From assembly GCF_001748245.1 (NCBI RefSeq), contig NZ_BDFO01000001.1:4541471-4605470 (forward strand): a stretch of 64,000 nucleotides of DNA. The letters run 5' to 3'. Below are positions 6,863-16,209 of the stretch, one piece after another. The position numbers were made by a program, and so were the translations under genes. Numbering within the stretch: the stretch's first letter is position 1; every line of letters begins with the position of its first letter. Source of the stretch: Oligoflexus tunisiensis. GTDB taxonomy: Bacteria > Bdellovibrionota_B > Oligoflexia > Oligoflexales > Oligoflexaceae. The notes below the pieces were generated by a model. It had not been told where the DNA came from. It ran no database searches and worked only from the letters and a program-made list of their open reading frames with translations.

Positions 6863-9706
6863 ATGTTTGGTATATTCTCAAAAATCCTGCTGATCGCCAG
6901 CATCCTCGGGGCGGCTCCGCTGGCGGCGTTGACCCTGAAACCCCAGCAGGAGGGCATTTGGCTTGGCCCGCATCTGGAAATTCTGCGTGACAGCCACCAT
7001 GCCCTGACCCTGGACGACATTCGGTCCGGAAAGTATGAATCGGAGTTTTTCAAGCAGGAACGTGATATCCCGACCTTTGGTTACTTAGATCGCAATACCT
7101 ACTGGGCCCGGGTGACTTTGGAAAATCCTGGCCAGGAAACCCGGACCTACTACATCACCAGCCGATACGCGGCCATTGATTATCTGACCGTTTTTAGTCC
7201 GCAGCCGGATGGCCGTTACACCGGGCTCATGCTGGGGGATCAAGTTGCCTTTACGGCACGTCCCATTGCTTATCGCTTTCCGATCTATCCGATCACGGTG
7301 CCTCCGGGGCAGCACACATTTTATTTTTGGACGCGCACCACCAGCTCGACCCAGTTTCCACTGACGATCGCCTCGCCCCGGGCTTTTGAAGCGCACGATA
7401 CGCGCGAGAGCATCTACCTCGGTCTGCTTTGCGGCGCGTGCCTCGTGATGATGCTTTACAACTTCTTCATCTATATCAAGTTCCGCTCGCCGGCGTTTCT
7501 CACCTATGTTCTCTATATTCTGGCTTACATCGTCTTCGTAACGAACTATCAGGGCCTTTTGCAGCAATTCCTCTTTCCGAGTGCCCAGGCCAGCTGGATG
7601 ATGAATGAAGGCATGATGCTCAGCATCGATTTCACCTGCCTCATGGCCTATACCTTTACGCTGGGATTTCTGCACATCAGGGAAGCTCATCCGCGTATTC
7701 ATCGCCTGATCAATATTCTGCGCGTCATCAGCGTTTTAAACGTCATCAACTGGCTGACGCTTCAGACCTTTTCCATGCATGTGACCATTCTCAATACGTT
7801 CCTGCTCAGCTTTGTGCTCACTTTTGTCGGCATCTTTGCCAGTCTAAAGAAAGACCGTTCGGCCCGCTACTATACGGTGGCCTGGATCAACCTTATGGCG
7901 GGCAACCTCACCGTGCTGCTGGCCGGAAGCGGGTTAATTCCCTTCAACCTTGTCACGAGTTGGAGCCAGTTCACCGGGGCTGCGATTGAAATCATTCTCC
8001 TCTCCTTCGCTCTTGCCGCACGCATGGCGGAAGTCGCCGAGCAGCGGGAGGCCGCGCTGCAGGATCAGCATAAACTGCAGGCCGACCTTATTCAGGCTGA
8101 GCTGGAAAAGACCCGCGCGCAGGAATCGCTGCTGGAGGAACGCGAGGTTTACATTCAAAACCTCGACCGCGAGGTGCAAAACCGCACGCGGGATATTCGG
8201 TCCATTCTGAAGGCCATCACGCAGGGCATTTTCATGATTACACCCGGCCGTCATAGCCTCGAAATTCTGCCCGAATACTCCGAGCATCTGACCCATCTTC
8301 TGCATCGCACGGATATCGCCGGGCAGGATCCGATCGACCTCATCTTTCGCAGCACGGATCTGTCCCTCGATCAGCTCGATCAAATCAAGAACAGTCTTCT
8401 GGGTTCGCTCGGGTCCGATATGCTCGGTTTTGAGTTGAACAATGAGCACCTCGTCCGCGAACTGACCTTCCGTCCCGCCGATGGTACCTCCATGCACCTG
8501 GAAGTGGACTGGAATCCGATCATCGGCACGGACAATGTCCTGGAGAAGGTTCTGGTCACCCTGCGTGATGTCACCGCTCTGCGCCGCTTGCGGGAGCAGG
8601 CCGCGCAGCATGAAAAGGATCTCTGGATCACGGGGGAACTGACCACAGCCCTGGGCCGTTTCTTTCCGCGCATCCGTCAGCATGCGGAAAAGAAGATGAC
8701 CCAGATCGAAGCCATACTGCGTACCCAGGGCGAGCATGCCCTTGATGAACTCTGGCGGCAGACCCTGATCTTTCTGCACACTCTGAAAGGGGAAGCCCGG
8801 GTCAGTGGCTTTCGCATCATGGCCAACAGTATCCACGAGGCGGAATCGGATCTGCTCGATCACGAGGTGATAAGGAACAGTGAAACCCTGATGCGCATCC
8901 TCGAGCGGGTTCAGGCTGTCCTCAAATCCTATCGGCTCGTGCATGAAGGACGCCTTGGGCACGCCGCGGAATCCGAGGAACGGGTGTTCCTGTCCCATGG
9001 GATTGCCCAAAAAATTCTCGATCACCTGGAGAATCAACCGGCCGCTTCGCTGCCTTTCAGCCAGGAGGAATTCCGCCTTTTTAAAAAGCAGCTGCATTCC
9101 ACGCTCAGCAGCGACCTGCCGACCATACTCGACGATCAAATCGCGGATCTCAAAAATTTGGCTTCGGGCCTGCAAAAATCGGTTCCGCTGGTGGAATTCA
9201 GCGGCTCGCATATTCGCATACCCCGCAATCTGCATGAGCCGCTGTCCCAGGTCTTTGGTCACCTCCTGCAGAACTCCATGGACCATGGTCTGGAAAGCAA
9301 GGAGGAGCGGCTCCGTGCTGGCAAGAATCCGGCCGGCTCGATCTACATTCAGGTGGAAACCATCGGCACCGGATCCTTGCGTGTGGTCTATCGCGATGAT
9401 GGACGCGGTTTGAACCTGGCCGCCATCGAGGAGCGCGCTCGGGCAGCCGGCTGGATGACAGGCGAAGGACCGCTCGATAAGGATGCGCTGGCCAACTTTA
9501 TTTTCAAAAGCGGCTTTTCCACCCGCGATCAGGCCACTCTTATTTCAGGCCGTGGGCTTGGGATGGATGCCGTGCGTTCCATTCTCGATGAGGCCGGTGG
9601 CATGATTGAAGTGCTGCTCGATGAACCGAATGATGCTCTGCATTATAACTTTCATTTTGAAATGCACCTGCCGCTTCGTCCTATCGTTCTGGCTGGTGTG
9701 GGCTGA
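6863..9706 (+). CDS. 7TM-DISM receptor fused to Hpt and CheA-like kinase domains
   Basis: About 947 residues. Signal peptide (to about 25), 7TMR-DISMED2-type extracellular domain (about 30-170), seven transmembrane helices (about 185-400, opening with YLGLLCGACLVMMLYNFF), coiled coil (about 400-450), a PAS-like segment (about 455-580), an Hpt-like helical domain with His639 in LHTLKGEA, then a CheA-like ATPase: HLLQNSMDHGLE (N box, about 800), YRDDGRG, and SGRGLGMDAVRSI (G box). No CheW-binding SH3 domain is visible at the C-terminus. It probably senses an outside ligand and autophosphorylates in trans on its Hpt His. The partner response regulator is not adjacent. ATG 6863 is preferred to 6848 because AGGAAG precedes it and the signal peptide begins there; the choice is not certain. 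Confidence 0.85.
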   Translation: MFGIFSKILLIASILGAAPLAALTLKPQQEGIWLGPHLEILRDSHHALTLDDIRSGKYESEFFKQERDIPTFGYLDRNTYWARVTLENPGQETRTYYITSRYAAIDYLTVFSPQPDGRYTGLMLGDQVAFTARPIAYRFPIYPITVPPGQHTFYFWTRTTSSTQFPLTIASPRAFEAHDTRESIYLGLLCGACLVMMLYNFFIYIKFRSPAFLTYVLYILAYIVFVTNYQGLLQQFLFPSAQASWMMNEGMMLSIDFTCLMAYTFTLGFLHIREAHPRIHRLINILRVISVLNVINWLTLQTFSMHVTILNTFLLSFVLTFVGIFASLKKDRSARYYTVAWINLMAGNLTVLLAGSGLIPFNLVTSWSQFTGAAIEIILLSFALAARMAEVAEQREAALQDQHKLQADLIQAELEKTRAQESLLEEREVYIQNLDREVQNRTRDIRSILKAITQGIFMITPGRHSLEILPEYSEHLTHLLHRTDIAGQDPIDLIFRSTDLSLDQLDQIKNSLLGSLGSDMLGFELNNEHLVRELTFRPADGTSMHLEVDWNPIIGTDNVLEKVLVTLRDVTALRRLREQAAQHEKDLWITGELTTALGRFFPRIRQHAEKKMTQIEAILRTQGEHALDELWRQTLIFLHTLKGEARVSGFRIMANSIHEAESDLLDHEVIRNSETLMRILERVQAVLKSYRLVHEGRLGHAAESEERVFLSHGIAQKILDHLENQPAASLPFSQEEFRLFKKQLHSTLSSDLPTILDDQIADLKNLASGLQKSVPLVEFSGSHIRIPRNLHEPLSQVFGHLLQNSMDHGLESKEERLRAGKNPAGSIYIQVETIGTGSLRVVYRDDGRGLNLAAIEERARAAGWMTGEGPLDKDALANFIFKSGFSTRDQATLISGRGLGMDAVRSILDEAGGMIEVLLDEPNDALHYNFHFEMHLPLRPIVLAGVG

Positions 9707-9741
9707 TCTTTTCCGTCCTCATCCTCTGGCCTCCGCGCGCT

Positions 9742-9774
9742 TCCTCCGCTAGGATAAAAATTTCAAGCGGAGGA
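9742..9774 (+). promoter_or_regulatory. Hairpin sequestering the methyltransferase ribosome-binding site
   Basis: TCCTCCGCT (9742-9750) is perfectly complementary to AGCGGAGGA (9766-9774), a 9-bp GC-rich stem with a 15-base A/U-rich loop. The 3' arm contains the Shine-Dalgarno GGAGGA of the gene starting at 9782. This geometry would block ribosome loading unless the stem opens, as in RNA thermometers or translational switches. No long U tract follows, so it does not look like a terminator. Confidence 0.5.
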
Positions 9775-9781
9775 CGACCGC

Positions 9782-10555
9782 ATGGATCCCGTACAAATTA
9801 ACAAGCAGGCCTGGGATCATCAGGTGAGCATCGGCAACCCCTGGACGATTCCCGTCACCCCTGAGGACGTGGCTCAGGCCCGGCTCGGCAATGTGAACAT
9901 GGTGCTGACCCCGCAGAAGCCGATCCCCCGGGATTGGTATCCCAACTGGAAGGGCAGTCGGATTCTGGCTCTGGCCGCGGGCGGCGGGCAGCAGGGTCCA
10001 TTGATGGCAGCAGCCGGAGCGGACGTCACCGTGTTCGACAATTCCCCGCAGCAGTTGAACCGGGATCGGGAGGTGGCGGCGCGTGAAGGTTTGGCTCTGA
10101 AAACAGTGGAAGGGGACATGGCGGATCTCTCCGTTTTTGAGGATGCGAGCTTTGATTTTATTTTGCATCCCTGTTCCAATGTTTTTGTTCCCGATGTGAA
10201 TCCCGTCTGGCGCGAAGCTTTTCGGGTCTTGAAACGAGGCGGCACCCTGCTCGCGGGCTTCTGCAATCCCGTGCTCTTCACCATGGATTTTGAAAAGGAA
10301 AAGGAGGGGGTGGCGCAGATGCGTTATTCCATTCCCTACAGTGATCTCTCCAGTCTGACCGCCGAGGAACGGTCCCGGTACCTGCCGCAGGGTGAGCCTC
10401 TGGCCTTCGGACACAGTCTGGACGATCAGATCGGAGGGCAGCTGCGGGCCGGATTTTTCCTGACTGGTTTTTATGAAGACGGTTGGGACGCAGACAAGGC
10501 GCCTGTGCATCGCTTTCTAAAATGTTTCATCGCCACGCGGGCTTACAAGCCTTAG
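9782..10555 (+). CDS. Class I SAM-dependent methyltransferase
   Basis: 257 residues. Motif I is ILALAAGGGQQGPLMAAAGA (about residues 60-80), followed by an acidic strand end VTVFDNS, motif DMADLSVFEDASFDFI with the post-II acidic residue, and FRVLKRGGTLLAGF. This is the Methyltransf_11-type Rossmann fold. The substrate is unknown; the short N-terminal cap and lack of extra domains suit a small-molecule methylase. Start ATG 9782 has GGAGGA 7 bases upstream, inside a stable hairpin (see 9742). It stands alone between the kinase and the propeller lipoprotein. Confidence 0.85.
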   Translation: MDPVQINKQAWDHQVSIGNPWTIPVTPEDVAQARLGNVNMVLTPQKPIPRDWYPNWKGSRILALAAGGGQQGPLMAAAGADVTVFDNSPQQLNRDREVAAREGLALKTVEGDMADLSVFEDASFDFILHPCSNVFVPDVNPVWREAFRVLKRGGTLLAGFCNPVLFTMDFEKEKEGVAQMRYSIPYSDLSSLTAEERSRYLPQGEPLAFGHSLDDQIGGQLRAGFFLTGFYEDGWDADKAPVHRFLKCFIATRAYKP

Positions 10556-10663
10556 AGTCCGCTGGGACGGCCGCCCAAAACCGGTTTGCGTGCTGGCTTT
10601 TAAGTTCCTTTCCAGGCAAAAGATGGCTATAATCCGCCCCCAACGTCCAGCTTTGAGGGTCAT

Positions 10664-13600
10664 ATGCCATCACGCCTGTTTCCGTGCTTGCTTGCCACCC
10701 TGATCCTTTGCCTCAGCTGTCAACGCTTTCAGGATAAATTTACTGCCGTCGCTTCGCTCTGCGGCGTGGATCCATCCAGCTTGCGCGCGGATGAAATCTT
10801 CATCAAATTCGAAAGCCCGCAAGGCACGGAATTATCCGCGGCCACACTGTTAACCACCCGCAGCCGTTTTCTTTCCCGCTCGCGTCAGGCGGAATCGCTT
10901 GCCATCAGCTCCCGGGGCTGTGTGCGTCTGCCGGCTGAATCGGGTGTGCTGCAGGCTTTCAGCAGTGCTGAAGGCTGGAGTCTTTCGCAAAATCTGGATG
11001 CCACGAACGGTCAGAATTTCTTAAGGCTGACACTCCAACCGTCGCCACGGGTGAGTGCGGAGTTGCAATGTCCCGCACCCGGTTTTTATGCCCACGAGAC
11101 CCTGCCCTTCCCTTTGCGCTGGACCAGTGATGGTGCGTTGCATGCTGCGCGTTTTGAAATGGTGGCGATGGATGAGGCGCAGCAGAAAAGTTTTGTGCTT
11201 TTTGAGAAGCCTTATGGTCAGCACCTGACGGCACTGCCTCAGGACCTGCGCACGGATGCGCTTCCGGAAGGTCAGTATCTCTTGCGCCTGAACTTTCACA
11301 TCAGTACGGAAGGCTGGGATGTCCCCGGTCCTGTCCCAACGCGGACGGAAACCTGTCCTCTGACGATCCTGCATCGGCGCCCGGAAGTGGGAGGCCTTGC
11401 CGGATATTCCTTGCAGCAGCGGGTGGCGGTCTTTGCCAAGGATGCAATCCTGCCCTGGAAAACGCAGTCACCGGAGAGTGATCTCTTCGTTTGCCGGGAA
11501 AAGCGCGGTCAGGACATGGATGACGAGAATGTGGCCGCGAACGCAGGCGTTTGTGAGCCGCAGGTTCACTGCCAGGATCTGAAAAATTTCCAAAAAGCGG
11601 CGCCGATAGTCGCCACCGAGACGGGCGTTTTTGATTATTATGTTTATGCCGAAAATCGCGCGGGCACTCGTTCCTCCCTCAGTTGCCAGACTTTGGTGAT
11701 CACCGAACACAAACCCGAACTGCAGCTCGTGTGGTCGGAAGCGAACTGGAATAAACCGGCCGCGCAGATGCAGACCCCGCGTGCGGATGTCCAGCTCCGC
11801 ATCATGAGTCAGCATCCTCAGCTGGAGGATGCCTCGCTGCCCACAGGCTTTCAATGTCGCGCAGATTTCGTGCGCGAGGATCAGTCGATTTTGTCCGGCC
11901 GTTCCATCCTCTGTACCAGTGGTCGCTGTCGTCATCGCACGCTGGAAAATTTTGTGCCCTGCGATGCCGATCTGCAGCTTGCGATTACCGATCTTTGGCC
12001 GCGCATGAAGCCCGAGGGCGGGCGATTGCGGATCTTTGTGCAGGCGGATGATCGGGCGGGACATGTCATCGAGCAGGTGGCCACGGTCGGGATTCAACCG
12101 CAGCGTTGGAAACCTGTTCTGCGCAGCCCCGGGACGGACTTGAACGAGTATACGCAGCATCTTCTGCAGGATAAGCAGCGCCGCATCTTTCAAAGCAAGC
12201 ACAATGGTCTTTCCCTTTGGAATGAAACGGAACAACGTTGGGATCTGCAGGCCTCGCCTTCCGAGGTGACGAATGGCTACCTGGAAAGGGTCTGGCTGTC
12301 ACAGGAAGGGCAGGTGTATGTGGCCTGGAGCCTTTCCCAAGCCGAGCATATCTTCCGTTGGCAGGAGGGCAACTGGGAGAAACTGCCTTCGCTTGAAAAC
12401 AATGGGCCCTGTCTCAATCCCCAGGGTTTTCATCGTGGTGGTTTCTGGTGTCGCAGTGAAACGGATCTCGCCCTTTATGAAAAGGACAGTTGGACCCGAA
12501 TTCCCTATCCTGTGGAAAGCAGCTGCGGGGAGCTCAACCAAACGCAGGTTCTGGTGCGGGATCAGGGCGAGACCCTGTGGCTCGCCTGTCGCAGCGAACT
12601 TTATCAACGCCGTGAGGGACAGAATACCTGGACGCCGGTTTCCGGAACGCTGCCTTTGGTCAACATCGGTGTCGATGCACAGGAACGTCTTTGGATCATC
12701 CGCGGCACAGGCGCCAGGGATCTGCAGATTGCGATCATGCAGAACGGTGAAAGCCGAATGATCCCTCAACCTGAGTCCTTCACCTGGGTCGATCTGCGTT
12801 CCAGGGACTTTGCCATCGGTCCGGGCGGAGAAATTATTCTGGGTGATGCGTACTGGGATGATAGCAAAAGCGCCTGGCAGGTATTTCCCTATCTTGCGAA
12901 TCGACAACCTGGACAACGGGTGCTGCCCTATTTCTTAAGCCACGGTGAACTTTTTTGGGAAAGCGAGCAGGGTCTCCTGCACTGGGACGGCACGCGCTTG
13001 CGCCACTGGGATTTCGCAGTGCATGGACTCCAACTGGTGACCGAAACTTTGCAGGTTGTACTCGATGCGAACGGGGCGCCCTGGATTCTGGCCAGCCCCG
13101 GCGGTTCGTATACGTTTCCCTATCAGTTTCAGCTGAAAAATTGGGCCTATTGGACAAAGCCGGCCGGTGCTCCAAGCAGTGCCATCGCCGCTCTATGGGT
13201 GGATGAACGCAGCACGCCTCGTGTTTATATCCCTGCGGATGGTTTCCATGTGCTCGAATCCTCGGGCTGGAATCGTCTGATGCGCAGTCCCGGTATCACC
13301 GAGGAATCGCCTCTGGACACCGGAACCTTCGAACCCATACTTCTGAGCCCCGAGGGTATTTATCGCTGGTCGCCTGAAGAGGACTGGACACGTCTCGTTC
13401 ATTTTCCGGAGCCCCGTTATTACTTTGGTGGAACGCGTGACGCGCAGGGCCGCATCTGGGTATATCAGGATAGCATGGAACTCGGTGTGATTCACGGCTC
13501 CCGTTTTGAAAGGGTGCCGCTGGGAACGGACGCCGGTTCGTCCGTTTACGATATTTTTGCGCGTGATAACGGCATCACCGTTGCCACCGATCGCGGGCTG

Positions 13601-14032
13601 TTCAGTCGTGCGGAAGGTCAAGTGGATTGGTCATCACAACTCTGGACGGACTGGGGTCTTGCATCCGTGGACCGCGTGCGGCAGGTGGATTCCGATACCC
13701 TCCTCGTGTCGATCAGCGGCGAAGGAGGCCTCCTCTCCGCTCTGTGGCTTTTGGATCTGAAGACCCAAAGCAAAAAGGAATTCAGGCTTCCCGAGTCCAC
13801 GGCCTTTCTGGGCAATGTTCAAAAAACATCAAAAGGTGATTACGTCATGGCCCTGCGCTTTGATGTGTTTCGCACCGATGGTGTGAACTATACGAAGCTT
13901 TTTTCCCGGAAGGACTTTGACGAGCTGAGCAGCGTATCCGGCGTCTTTCCGAACGTGTTCGATCTTCAGGTTGATGCCCATGATCGCGTCTGGTTTCATA
14001 CGGGGCATGGCATCATACGAATTGATCTTTGA
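10664..14032 (+). CDS. Giant lipoprotein with beta-propeller-like repeats
   Basis: 1122 residues with lipobox LCLSC (Cys19). Residues about 40-480 look like Ig-like beta modules with paired cysteines. Residues about 480-1120 contain repeated blades with aromatic anchors, for example SLWNETEQRWDLQ, HIFRWQEGNWEKL, ALYEKDSWTRI and LLHWDGTRLRHWD, the pattern of two-component-regulator propeller (Reg_prop) blades, usually read as ligand-sensing or protein-binding surfaces. There is no kinase or membrane helix after the propeller, so this is an anchored periplasmic or surface protein rather than a hybrid sensor. GAGGGT precedes ATG 10664. Partner unknown. Confidence 0.75.
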   Translation: MPSRLFPCLLATLILCLSCQRFQDKFTAVASLCGVDPSSLRADEIFIKFESPQGTELSAATLLTTRSRFLSRSRQAESLAISSRGCVRLPAESGVLQAFSSAEGWSLSQNLDATNGQNFLRLTLQPSPRVSAELQCPAPGFYAHETLPFPLRWTSDGALHAARFEMVAMDEAQQKSFVLFEKPYGQHLTALPQDLRTDALPEGQYLLRLNFHISTEGWDVPGPVPTRTETCPLTILHRRPEVGGLAGYSLQQRVAVFAKDAILPWKTQSPESDLFVCREKRGQDMDDENVAANAGVCEPQVHCQDLKNFQKAAPIVATETGVFDYYVYAENRAGTRSSLSCQTLVITEHKPELQLVWSEANWNKPAAQMQTPRADVQLRIMSQHPQLEDASLPTGFQCRADFVREDQSILSGRSILCTSGRCRHRTLENFVPCDADLQLAITDLWPRMKPEGGRLRIFVQADDRAGHVIEQVATVGIQPQRWKPVLRSPGTDLNEYTQHLLQDKQRRIFQSKHNGLSLWNETEQRWDLQASPSEVTNGYLERVWLSQEGQVYVAWSLSQAEHIFRWQEGNWEKLPSLENNGPCLNPQGFHRGGFWCRSETDLALYEKDSWTRIPYPVESSCGELNQTQVLVRDQGETLWLACRSELYQRREGQNTWTPVSGTLPLVNIGVDAQERLWIIRGTGARDLQIAIMQNGESRMIPQPESFTWVDLRSRDFAIGPGGEIILGDAYWDDSKSAWQVFPYLANRQPGQRVLPYFLSHGELFWESEQGLLHWDGTRLRHWDFAVHGLQLVTETLQVVLDANGAPWILASPGGSYTFPYQFQLKNWAYWTKPAGAPSSAIAALWVDERSTPRVYIPADGFHVLESSGWNRLMRSPGITEESPLDTGTFEPILLSPEGIYRWSPEEDWTRLVHFPEPRYYFGGTRDAQGRIWVYQDSMELGVIHGSRFERVPLGTDAGSSVYDIFARDNGITVATDRGLFSRAEGQVDWSSQLWTDWGLASVDRVRQVDSDTLLVSISGEGGLLSALWLLDLKTQSKKEFRLPESTAFLGNVQKTSKGDYVMALRFDVFRTDGVNYTKLFSRKDFDELSSVSGVFPNVFDLQVDAHDRVWFHTGHGIIRIDL

Positions 14033-14139
14033 TGCCATTTCTGCTGATTCAAAAGATTTCAATCCCTTGAACGAAATCACATTTCCAGGCGTCCTAATCT
14101 CTGACTGTCACTCCATACCAACAGAGAGGATGAACGCCT

Positions 14140-15171
14140 ATGCGAGTTTTAACCTGCGTACTGTTCCTGGTGCTGGGAGGCTGCGGGGTTCCCCTGGACA
14201 AGCCAGGCTCCCGCCCCTTTGGATATTTCGATAGCGACGAATCCAGGTGGACTCAGAGAAATCTTTCCGTCTGCTGGGAGGATGACAGTCGTGCCGACAA
14301 TGATCTCGAACAATTCCAGAACGTGGTCCGCGATGTGGTGACGAGCCAGTATCAGCGGGTGGGCTTTGTCTTCAGCGGCTGGACTCTCTGCAGTGCTGTC
14401 GCCAGCGCTGATATTCGAATTTGGGTGGATCCCAAAACCTGGCCGAAGGTGCAAGCCTTTGGTCAGCATATTCGGAATATTCCCCGCGGTCTGCATCTCA
14501 CCTTTGATTTTCTTGATGCGGGCAACGGCTGGGCCAGGGTCTGTCAGGAACCGGAGAATGTTACGAATTGCATCCGGAATTATGCGTTGCACGAGTTTGG
14601 CCACAGCCTGGGCCTGAAGCATGAGGCCGATCGGCAGGATGCCGCGTGTGAGCAGAAGACCCATTCGCCGGGCCTCACGATCGGAAATTATGATCCTCTT
14701 TCCATCATGAATTACTGCCATAACGAAGTCGAGATTCGTGGCAACCGTGAGCCGGTCCTTTCCTATAACGATGTGGCCACGCTGCTGCATGTTTATCACA
14801 GCGGCGCGACGGACGAGACCTTCGCCGCGATCGCCTGGTCACCCGGCACCTTGGCTTACGGAACGAGCTGGCACTGGCTCAGCCAGGGCGCGGCGGATCA
14901 TACCGCGCTCGGGCATTGTGAACAGCACGGTGAACGTCCCGGAGACTGCCAGGTGATGGCCTGGGCGCGGAATGCCTGTGCCGCCTTTGCTGTGGGAAAG
15001 AACAAAGGCTACGGCTGGGCCTGGAATGTGGAACGCGAGGCGGCCCGGGCTACGGCCCTGAGTTATTGTCAGCAGCACGACAGCGACTGCCAGGTTTTGG
15101 CGGCGGTGTGTTCGCTGGATGAGAGTCAGAGCCGGACCGAAGCCCCGGTCTTCCGCAGCTCGCGCTGGTAA
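14140..15171 (+). CDS. Metzincin-type metalloprotease lipoprotein with DUF4189 domain
   Basis: 343 residues, lipobox LGGC (Cys15). The zinc motif HEFGHSLGLKHE (about 150-161) matches HExxHxxGxxH/E-type metzincins, and SIMNYC about 35 residues later is the Met-turn, so a zinc endopeptidase resembling astacin/matrixin relatives. The final ~100 residues carry a DUF4189 domain: FAAIAWSPGTLAYG, regularly spaced Cys and GDCQVMAWARNACAAFAVG. Metzincin plus DUF4189 in one chain is unusual to me. GAGAGGA precedes ATG 14140. The 3' end overlaps the convergent START gene by 46 bases. Confidence 0.85.
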   Translation: MRVLTCVLFLVLGGCGVPLDKPGSRPFGYFDSDESRWTQRNLSVCWEDDSRADNDLEQFQNVVRDVVTSQYQRVGFVFSGWTLCSAVASADIRIWVDPKTWPKVQAFGQHIRNIPRGLHLTFDFLDAGNGWARVCQEPENVTNCIRNYALHEFGHSLGLKHEADRQDAACEQKTHSPGLTIGNYDPLSIMNYCHNEVEIRGNREPVLSYNDVATLLHVYHSGATDETFAAIAWSPGTLAYGTSWHWLSQGAADHTALGHCEQHGERPGDCQVMAWARNACAAFAVGKNKGYGWAWNVEREAARATALSYCQQHDSDCQVLAAVCSLDESQSRTEAPVFRSSRW

Positions 15172-15893
15172 TGATAGCTCACCAGTTCTTCAAAGGCCTT
15201 GTTATAATCCTGTTTTTGCGCCAGCTTTCTGAGGTTCACCAGGGTCTTCCGCGGAATATCGCGCGAGGCCATGCGCGAAATCCAGGCCGGAATCACGCCA
15301 CCGGGGTTGGTGGTCACGGTAAAATCCACCCAGGTCTTCTTCCCCTGCGCATCCTCGGGGGTCATCACGATCGTCGATTCCATCACCGGCATGCGCACGC
15401 GGCCCGGGACCTCGGGTTTATCGGGATGCCGGATGCTGCGCATCGTGATCGTCACGTGTTTGGGCAGAGGGCTGTCCACGGATTTTTCGTAGGTAATCCG
15501 GGCCTTCAGTACATAATCTCGCGGTGAAAGCGGCCAGGGTACAGATGTTACCGCATAGAAAATTTGATAGTAGCCTGATGGATCCGGGGCGCGATCCGTT
15601 TCCTTGAAATTCCGCTCAACCAGCTGGCCCTCTTCACAGTTATAGACCCAGTCCGGCATACGCTGAGGATCGGACATGAGAGCGATCAGTTTCGGAATGC
15701 TGGCGTCCACAAGGCCGACGCCGCGGAAGGTGAAGATATTATCCTGGGCCTGGACGCTTCGATATACCGTGACTTCCTCAGCGGTGTTCAGCACTTCCCA
15801 GTTTTTATCCACGACAGGTGCCGCGGCCCTGAGGTCCGTAAAACAGACAAACTTACATAGCATAAGGCCCAAAACCAGCGTGAAACCCCTCAT
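15126..15893 (-). CDS. Secreted START-domain protein
   Basis: About 255 residues from ATG 15893 (MRGFTLVL), the start giving a clean signal peptide ending near LRAAA; the frame is open further to 15965 but without a good ribosome site. The mature part matches START/SRPBCC lipid-binding folds: WEVLNTAEEVTVYRS, LIALMSDPQRMPDWVYNC, then PWPLSPRDYVL and the long C-terminal helix ASRDIPRKTLVNLRKLA. Such periplasmic START proteins are common in gamma- and delta-proteobacteria and probably bind a lipid. Its last 46 bases lie under the end of the metalloprotease gene. Confidence 0.85.
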   Translation of the reverse strand: MRGFTLVLGLMLCKFVCFTDLRAAAPVVDKNWEVLNTAEEVTVYRSVQAQDNIFTFRGVGLVDASIPKLIALMSDPQRMPDWVYNCEEGQLVERNFKETDRAPDPSGYYQIFYAVTSVPWPLSPRDYVLKARITYEKSVDSPLPKHVTITMRSIRHPDKPEVPGRVRMPVMESTIVMTPEDAQGKKTWVDFTVTTNPGGVIPAWISRMASRDIPRKTLVNLRKLAQKQDYNKAFEELVSYHYQRELRKTGASVRL

Positions 15894-16160
15894 AGTGTGC
15901 CCCCTCGATACATTAGGCCGTCCCGGCCTTGGCTTGATGATTGTTGCTGACTGTATAGCACACAAGGGTCAGGAGGTAGAATAAGTCAATCGAAGTGTGT
16001 TCACGAAGGTGACAGGGGCGACCTTACAAAAATTGAAGCATATGGAGGGGAAGAGGAGGAAAAGTTGGATAACTAACACTACGACTGGGGCGTCTGCTGG
16101 GCGGAGCCTAAGCCGCACGAGGCTTACTGTTCACCCACGCATTTACACCAGGAAGAATTC

Positions 16161-16209
16161 CATCCTGACGACTCTGTGCGGGTCAGCTTCCTGGCTTGAG
16201 CCTGTCCAA
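16161..16209 (+). repeat. 49-bp direct repeat, copy 1
   Basis: CATCCTGACGACTCTGTGCG through CCTGTCCAA, identical to 23798-23846 except one base (16181 g, a in copy 2). Same orientation in both places, 7.6 kb apart. On the minus strand it encodes the tail LDRLKPGS-stop in both places. The two copies bracket the accessory segment. Confidence 0.85.

Noticed and set aside
7934..9286. Long minus-strand frame (450 codons) under the 7TM-DISM kinase gene
   Set aside because: Antisense shadow; the plus-strand frame has clear kinase motifs through this stretch.
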